Source: Leuctra nigra
Taxonomy: Eukaryota; Arthropoda; Insecta; Plecoptera; Leuctridae
DNA: 64,000 nt
Assembly (NCBI GenBank): GCA_934045905.1
Contig: OW203764.1
Span: 31,041,629 to 31,105,628 of the forward strand
Reading direction: 5' to 3'
This document shows, one piece after another, positions 51,901-60,900 of the stretch (position 1 is its first letter; the number at the start of each line of letters is the position of its first letter). The notes below the pieces were generated by a model, which saw nothing but the letters and a program-made list of their open reading frames with translations, did no database searches and was not told where the DNA came from. The position numbers and the translations under genes are program-made.

Positions 51901-54900
51901 TTTACATGTTACCGTGTTTTGGTAAATTCATAATTTTCCTCACGGCGAATAGTCTGCTGTGCCTCTTTGATGAACAGTTTGTTCACAGCTGTCTTGAGTC
52001 TCGACAGCCACTGTCCACTTGACTGAAAGTCAGCTGACTTTGTCCAATTTGCCTTGACTGTTATGGACATCAGGGTTGCCAGATTGGGCGACTTTGCAAT
52101 ATCCTTCTATAAAGCATTTTTGAGAAACATAATTTTTGTGAAACATAATTTTTATAATTGTGAACTAGCAATTTTAGGTGATCGAAATAGATGAAAATTC
52201 AAGTCCAAAACGCATAAAAATGGCTCTATTTCATTCTTGAATTTCAAAATTTTCCCGGGCCTGTGCGGCCCGGACCCGCGTGTTGCTGGAGGGCCCTCCC
52301 CCCAGGCCCCCATTGTTACCCAAAACTGTCCCGATTTTCCAATTTCTAAATATGGACACCCTTTAAATCAAATCGCATATGAAGCCTCGCTTATCAACGC
52401 ACACGGTTCACAGAGTGTTTTTCTAGTTCCTAATCCTACCTAATAAAAGTGATTGGCCAGAATGTCTAACCGGTTTCGGCATTTCACGAGACAGCCCTAG
52501 AAGATGGTTTATCCAACCCCCAACCAGACACTAGGTCTGTTTGCCTGTCGCCACTTTTCAGCACTTTCTCAACCAAATTAGTGAAGCAGTTCAAAGCTGC
52601 TATGATATCGTGAAATTCTTTACCAATTGAGTGGAAGATATTGGTGAAAAGTGGTGCCAGGTGAACAGACCTATTGTTGGAAGGGGAAATGGATATTACA
52701 AATGGAAATTTGCACATAACGTACCTACTGCATTTTCAAGCATTACTAATACTATTGGTTCTAAAAGCTTTATTATAAATGTAGAATTCCTTTCCAATCT
52801 TTCCCCTGCCTACCTCCAAGTGTCTGGGATGCACTGGCACCACATCCATTAGTCGGGGCTGGATGGCGACGACGTCCTTGGGTTTCTTGGGCCGGCGGGG
52901 CTTGGGCGTGTGGTCGCCGACATCCTGCAGCAGCTTGTTGGCATCCTTCATCATCTCCATCAGCCCGGCAGGACTCGGCAGCGACTTTCCCGCGTCGCGG
53001 ATCTGCTGCTTGAGCGACATCTTGCGCGGCGGGGAGACGGCCGAGGAGGGCGTCACGCTGATGCAGTCGGGGATCTTCAGCGACATCGCGGCCGGGGGAT
53101 TCAGCGAGGAGCTCACGTTCTTCATCGGACTCGTCGGAACGATCACCGTGGTCGTCCGACTCACTCCGTTGGACAGATCCAAGCTGTTCGACTTCTCCAC
53201 GACACTCGGTCTCACTGGGGGCGTCTCGTACAGGGGGGTGAGGGTCATAGTCCGGTCGGGTTCGACGGGCTTGGAGGAGGTCGAGGCGACGGCGGTGATC
53301 GTGGTGCCGTTGAGCAGTAGCGGAGGCTTGGGTCGACTTGGAGGTAAGCTGCTGGCGGCAGGGTTGGCAGGCGTGGAGGGGTACGACGGCACGGGGAACG
53401 GCTTTGCCGTGGCGGCGGCAGCGGCCTTCTTCAACTCAGATCTCTGCTTCTTCAGTTTGTGGCTGAAACATCGGGTAATACGATGAGTAGGTACTTTTCG
53501 CGCAGTATCCTAACCTAGTGAAGCTCAAAAACAAAGCAAATGAAACCTAAAATACAGGAAAAAAAAACAATGGCTAATAGTTTTCATAGTAAAAATAGTT
53601 GGGTCAACATGGGGGAAACTCTTCCACTACATATATGTATCCAGGAAAAAAATCAGATCATTAAAGAAATCCGTTTTCCGTTATGTATCTTTCTTTATCA
53701 TCAGTCATTCTTTCAAAAGCAATCACACTTTGCTTTTAATTATCAAACAGTAAATGCGCAGTTAATGTGAACCTTGTATTATGAAACTACACTGTACTGA
53801 ACTGAAGGTAACGACCACCTCTCTGTACTCACAGCAAGGGGCTGGTCTTGCTGCTCTCGCGGACCAGCTGAGCGAGCGTCATCCAGCCGGGCGGCCACAG
53901 CGCCTTCACATCCTTGTCGAGGAAGTCGTGGAGGCCGCCCTCATGCTCGCGCCGGCTGTTGACCAGCTCCAGGCAGCGCGTCTTCACGGCCACGATCTCC
54001 CCCAGCAGGCCTCTGCGTGCGGGAAACATCCGTTACAATCACAACACGTAGGGTTGGGATTTCACATGATGTTCGTTCGATTTGTCAATTCACTCAATTC
54101 AACCCTGTACCCCCGATACCAATTTCTGTGATTCATGATGTGAGCCCAAAAGCAAGTAATTTATGCCTTCAGCCAATCATATTTGTATGGTGACATGAGT
54201 CATTGTGTAGGATAATACTTCAATGTAACTGTATTTGTTGACATCGGTCATATGGCAAAATGATTGCATAATTCCAAAAGTGTAAAACGCAAAATCGAGA
54301 TTCATAATAGACTTCTGGCCTCGCCTCCTGGTACCTCAGAGGTACAGAATTAGTTGAAGTTCACGTCAAACTAAATATCGAGTTTCAATTCTTAAGTATA
54401 CTGTACATTAGAATCATCCGACACTGTTTCGATTTTGATCATTGGTGATAAAAGATACATCTTATGTGTCAGTTCGGTATCTGCAAATCCCAGCTATAAA
54501 GTAGAGCATGATAAATTGACGACCTATATCTTTCACTTACAGCAGCTCCGGCGTCCACGGGAACTTCTTACGCGGGATCTTGGGAGCCAGCGGGGTCGGC
54601 TTTCCCTCGGCATCGGCAGACAGCTCTTCGGTTGACCTGCAGTAGAACAACACCGTCAGACATCACCGCAACCACACAGACAACAGAAATGCGACAGCCA
54701 GCGACATAGACAGCAAGCAACTAAACTATCTCCATCTCGTTCATTTTGTTATTATTCATCAGGGGTGTTCGGGAATATGATTAAACCCAATCGATTAATC
54801 CATTATGTTCTCCATTATCAATTTAAATTTATTAACAAGAAATTAATATGAGATTGAGACACATGCAAAACCAAAACACAATACCCAACTGCCACTATCA

Positions 54901-57900
54901 AAATATTAATTTTATTAATTTCGGTTTCTTATTTTAGTAATACATTCGTGTTTGTATGTATTCATTTATTTTTTCTCAATATGCATTGCATATTTTCAAT
55001 CCTACTAAGTACTATTATTGAATGAATTGGGACTCTTTGAAGTGAATACATGTGACTTCCCGAAAGAACAGCATTGTCGAGCGTAAAAGTATTATCGCGT
55101 AAATTTATGAATAGTCCAATTAAACATTAATCATTTTTATATCATATTTTCTAAATCATTTTTTAAGCTTGATGCAAAACGATTTGATTCTTTATTAGAA
55201 TAAAATTATCAATGAACACCCCTCCCTAATAATTAGGTATATCCATTAATATCTTCTTCGTGACTAATCGATCATTCACATTTCAGAGCAACTAAGCAAG
55301 CCCTTGCCAAAAGAGTGTACTGCTGTGTTCAAGTGCACAACTATGCAGCCATGCAGTCACGCAGCTAAATCAACTAAAAGGCAAACGCACATGAACCATT
55401 ACCAGAGCAGTGATATTGCAAAAAAGCCACAGAAAATAAAACTGTGTGTGTTGTGACTACATGTATTTGAAATCGGCACACAAAGGATCGGTGAATAAGC
55501 AGAGAGATCATCAAACAGAACACGAGCACCACTGGTATGACAGCCCCCTTTGTACAATGCTTAATTCTAGACTTTAATCTGGGAAAACTATGGGCTCTTA
55601 CCAGTAGTACCTATATAACTCCCAGTACAATTGTGGGCTGTACGAAAGGACAAAAAAATTCATAAATTAAATTAAATTCACACGATAGAATACCCTAGCA
55701 TTTGCAAGTTGAGAAAAAATGTTAACCGACGACAATTTTTAATGTAAGTAAGTATGATCAGAATTTGTGTACCTACAGTTTGTAGGGATTTACTTTATAT
55801 TTATATGAAGCATTAATATATTGACGACAACACAGGAAGTATGGATGTTTCCAGTAACAAAAAAACATTAGGTAAGCAGTCAGATTTTAGCCATATTTAC
55901 TTAGTTAAACCAACGAATGTTGCCAACAAACATTTGTCCAAACAAAAGAGAGATTACCTATTTAGTCTAGTAATTTTTAATTTGTACTATGTACAGTAAA
56001 CCCTCATTATTTCGAACTTCAATAATTCGAATTTAGGGGTAAATTCGAACTAGGTGGATGGGCCCAGTGTTCAGTATAGGCTTTACAATGTTAAATCATT
56101 TTGATAAATCGAATTTTAGGTTATTTCGAAATTCGAACTGAATTTTGGTCCCAGCCCATGTTATTACTTGCATACAATTGTTTTAATTCGAACTTTGCAA
56201 AAGGATTGATACAATAATTGCAAACAAACTTCGAAAAAACAAACACAAACTATACATTTCCAATGTTTCCAATGGCGTCACGTCACAAAGAGAGTAGTCA
56301 AACTGCTTTCTGTAGTTGTGGGGTAGAAGAAATGTAGGTCTAGTCTCTTTAGTATACAGGTCTGCCAGCCCTGGAACACTTTAGGCGGGAATATTCAAAC
56401 TTCATTAAAGTTTTTGAAAGCTTTTGGCCGCGTGTAGGAGTTAGCTTTTGAAGGCAAAAAATAAGGAAACAATTTCGCGTTATATTCGGATCAAGAAAGT
56501 ATGTCCTATTAATTTTTAATTTTTTTTTTTTTTTTTTTTTTTAGCATATTTCGAACTTTTTTAATTCGAACTGGGATTTTTTGGGTCCCCTTGAATTTGA
56601 ATTAACGAGGGTTTACTGTAGGTAGGTAATTTAAAATAATAAATCACTTAATACCGAAGATCACAAGAATAATAACACAAAAAGGTCCACACATTCAATA
56701 CGGACATGTACATATTATTTACGTTAACCGTTTAAGCACTACAACTATGAGCTCAGCCAGTAACTGCACCCTGAGGTAAATTATTGTGATAAAATCGCCT
56801 AAATATTGTCAAATATTTCGAATCATTCAAATTATTAAAAATATGAAAGAGTTCTTGGGTCGACCTAACTAACAAATACAATTTCTGTTCCTACACTCGA
56901 CGTAAAGGTAACATCCCTTTTGTTTTTACCCCGAGACGGGTTTGGACATAAGTATTATATGTATAGCGCTGTACCTCAGGGGTAGAAGGCTGGAAGTAAA
57001 TTTTCTGGATTGTGTTGCAAACTTTTGAAATGTAATCAAGCTCTATCAATGCCATTTAACTGATCTCAACAAATACAGTTCTATTGAAGAAGTCTCCTGC
57101 ACAATGAGTATGACTCATGTCACCATTATAAATATGAATGGATGACGGCAGAACTACTGGCTTATGAGCTCACCTCAAGAATTGGAATTGGACTTCCGGC
57201 CTTCTATCTCTCATTTACAGAGTTGGTGGTCTCATTTCGTAAGTCTACTCAAGAACTATTTTTTCCAATTTCAATGATATGAAATGGCAGTATTTATGAA
57301 TACAATCACAAACATTTACACCCAAGTACTGCCGTCTCTCGTTTACCAGGCAACGTCCCTAACACAGCGCAAGACGAGGCTACGTACTTCTGCTCGACGA
57401 CCGCCTGGCTCTGCTTGGTGTAGTTGTCCATGACGGCGGGCATGGCGAGGTCGACGGCGGCCTTGAGGCGGCGCATGGGGTCCGCCAGCTTGGCCTCCTC
57501 GTGCGCCAGGTGCTGCTTCTTGGCGCGCTTCATCAGCGTCAGCTTGGAGCACGGCAGGTGGTAGGTCAGGTGCGCGTACACCTGGTGGCGCGTCTGAGAC
57601 GTCACGCCGCACAGCAGCTGCTCCAGTCTAAGCACACAGCGCATTTCAATGTAACAACGCCAGAGGATGGAATCACCAAGAAGTATAACGCTTTTGGCCG
57701 ACAACCAACAAAGTTATAGGTGCCGATAATAGGGAACTCTCTCTAGGTGCGTAGGAACTAGGGATATCCGCAGGTACTCGGGTGGTACCCGGTAATCAAT
57801 TACTCGGGTAATAAATAATACTCAGGGTCACAGTGTTTTTTTTATCGATATTTTTGGTTTAGAGTGTAGCATGAAAGACAGATGTTTACACTCAGTCAGG

Positions 57901-60900
57901 CAGCTGCACCTCATGACCAAGGACCTTGCCAGCTAAGGGATGAGAGGGGTATGGGGGAGGGGTGAAATCATGTGGAGGGAGGGACTGTAGAAAGCACAGG
58001 AATGAGGAAAAATGGATCTGTATTTTCATTTCCAATCAAGCTGCACTTGCAGGTTTCTTATTATTGAAGTTGTCAGTTATATCATAGAATGTTATTATTA
58101 GTCCCAAAAGATTCTACATGACAAATATCCTGTTTTCTCTGAGTTCTTTTCAAGGACAAGTGCATACAGATGGCCCAGTGAGAGGGTCATTCACTCCACT
58201 CTGAGCAGTTGGTTACAACAAGCAAAGATACTAATATATTGAGGGGGGGGGGGGGGGGGGAGTATTAATGATGGGTACCAGATTCCCACCGACATCCTTA
58301 GTAAGAACAGCTTACATATTGGAGTTTAAAAAAAAAAAAAAATATTGATTCTGGGATGATTTTTATTTTTTACTGTTTAAATTACAACAAACAACCTGGT
58401 CTTTTTTTACAAAAACAAATATTTACATAACAGGGTGTGCTCTTGCTCAAATATTCTCAATCTCAAATATAAAATATCTCGCTCGATATCGTCTCGTCAG
58501 ATTTTAAAAAAAATAATCTCGATCCCGCTCGGCTGATATTTTTTTATTTTTTTGTCTGGGGCTTAACGTCGCACTGTTCTGCAGCAAGGCTAATGGCGAC
58601 GGATGAACGATTATGATGATGATTGGGAGATGATTGTAAAGAGTAGGTAAGGATGGAAGGTGGGAAGGAGGCGGTCATGGCCTATTAGTAGAGTACCTTC
58701 CCAGCATTTGCCTGTCGAATGAGGGAAAACCACGAAAAAACCCCAGTCAGGAAGGACGGCCGCGGGAATCGAACCCGGGCCTCCGGAATACAAGTTCAGA
58801 GCGTTAACCACTCACCCAACCTGTTCCGTTTGACTGATGGAAAATTTTGTTCTTGCACAGCCCTATAAATCATGATTGATCAAGTGTCTTTAAATATTGT
58901 ACCTGAGCAACAGTTGGTTGATGTTGGCCGAGAAGAAGCGACACTTGCCCTCGGCGGAGGACTTGGCCGCCTTCTTCAGGCTGCCGATGACCTCCTTGAG
59001 CGGCTCGGGGAGGTTGTCGGGCAGCTGCGCGTCCTCCTTGCGGTCCCGGTCCAGGCTGTCCATGCTCCCGTCCGACTCGGAGTTGACACCCGAGCCAACC
59101 GGAGACTTCCCTCCCAGCGTCTACAGGAACAACATTAATAATAATAATCCTTCGCCTGGTTCCATAGTTGGGTCGGGGGGTGGCCAAGGCCACCACTTGC
59201 TAGGGCCTCGGACTCCTGAGCCAGCTGGCCAAACAACATTGTTGAGTAATATTGTCAAGAGCGATAGACAAGGATACGGAAATTAATTTACAATAAACTA
59301 ACCTAGTGTAGGTAATTAAAAATGTGTAAGTAGTAGCTTGTCGAGGGTACCTATTTGGTATGTTTTTAGTCAACCAGGTAATTAATTTGAACCGACATTT
59401 ACCAATTGGTACAATTTCTTCAATATTTCACAAACTTTTATTATTTATTTCAATGACAAGATTTCTACTCCCATTCTGTAGGCTTCCTCACAAGAAAATT
59501 ATAAGAATTCAGAAGAATAAATGTTTGAAAACAAATATAAAATAACTGTTTTCTCCTGCAGCAGCCAGGAAGGTAATGAGGTAAGCCGTACCACCGTAGC
59601 ACTGTCATTGGTGAGTTGGTCCGCCTTGACGACGGCCTCGATGGCGTCCAGGACCGACGCCTGCACTTGGCCTTCCGACGACATCTCCAGCGTCTCCCGC
59701 TTCTCCTTCAGCAGGTCCTTCACCGTCGTCGCCGCCTTCTTCTTCAGGTTCAGGTCCTCGATGGCGCGCTTCTTACGCTTCTTCAGCAGCTCTCGGTCCT
59801 GCGAGAACTTCCGCTTCTTCACCAGGTCGTCCCGCTCCCCGCCAGCCGGCGGCGCTTCGGACTTGGATCTCTGTGGAGTCAAACATCACTCGAATCACAC
59901 TTAACGTGGAACTAGAAGGCATCAAGACTTGAAATGGCCTGAGATGTTCTAGAAATAGCTACAGAGAAAGAGAAGGAGAAGTTGGTGAAGACAAAGAAGA
60001 GGACCTGGCTTACGAGTCCTAGGCCCAGCAAACGGTGGCCTTAGGCCAGAACCTTAAGGATTAAACTAGCTATTGATGGTTAGTGAAAGTTAGTGAATCC
60101 TATTCCTATTGGTTATGTAAATCAGACCAACTGGATGGATTGGCTATTTGCCCACTAACTACCGATAGGCAGCTAATACAAAGTTGGTCCTACTCGGACT
60201 CGGCTACCCAATTCACACGCAACAGTTGGAAACGGGAGAAGGTTTAACATTTTAGTTCTAGCATCTAGTATGTACGTCTGTGAATGGTTTTGAGGATGAT
60301 AGGGCATATGCAAAGCGAAACAACCAGCAGATAGCACCACAATGCATATTGAGGGCAAAAGCAAGTTAGTAAGATTAGCGGGCTGTTGTCAGTCAAGTAT
60401 AGGCGGCGGTGACTTTCATTTGAAAAATGGCGGCTTCAGTCTAATAAGTAATAACCACACCATTTCCTTGTTAATAATAGTTTTCTACTTACACTGATGA
60501 TTTCCAATGACTTTAGGGTAACAATGGAACTTTAAATGATTATTTACTAGGCGTGGAATTACTTTTGAACGACTATTTTTAACTACACAAGTTTGAACTG
60601 TCAGCTGTCAAGCTGTCAACAAAATCAGCTGTTGTGTAATCCAAAGATACTGAAACGAAAGATTTAGTATAAAGATGAAACACTTTCCCTCAAAACGCTC
60701 GTGACGCTTACGGCGGACAAAATTATCGTCCTTTCTTTGGCGCGCCCTATTGTTGGGAGAGGATGAAGAAAAGGATGGAGAAACTTTACCCCTTTCGTAT
60801 CGCTTCTCGATTGAAGAACAAGGAAAACTAAAAATCTCAAGTCAGTTGGGCTAACTGGAGGTGAAAAACATCCGTGATAGATCACTGTATGTTTGGCTGA

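Noticed and set aside
58758..58832. Functional tRNA gene
   Set aside because: tRNA-like head is attached to a SINE body with an A-rich tail and has sister copies at 10.9 and 29.2 kb.
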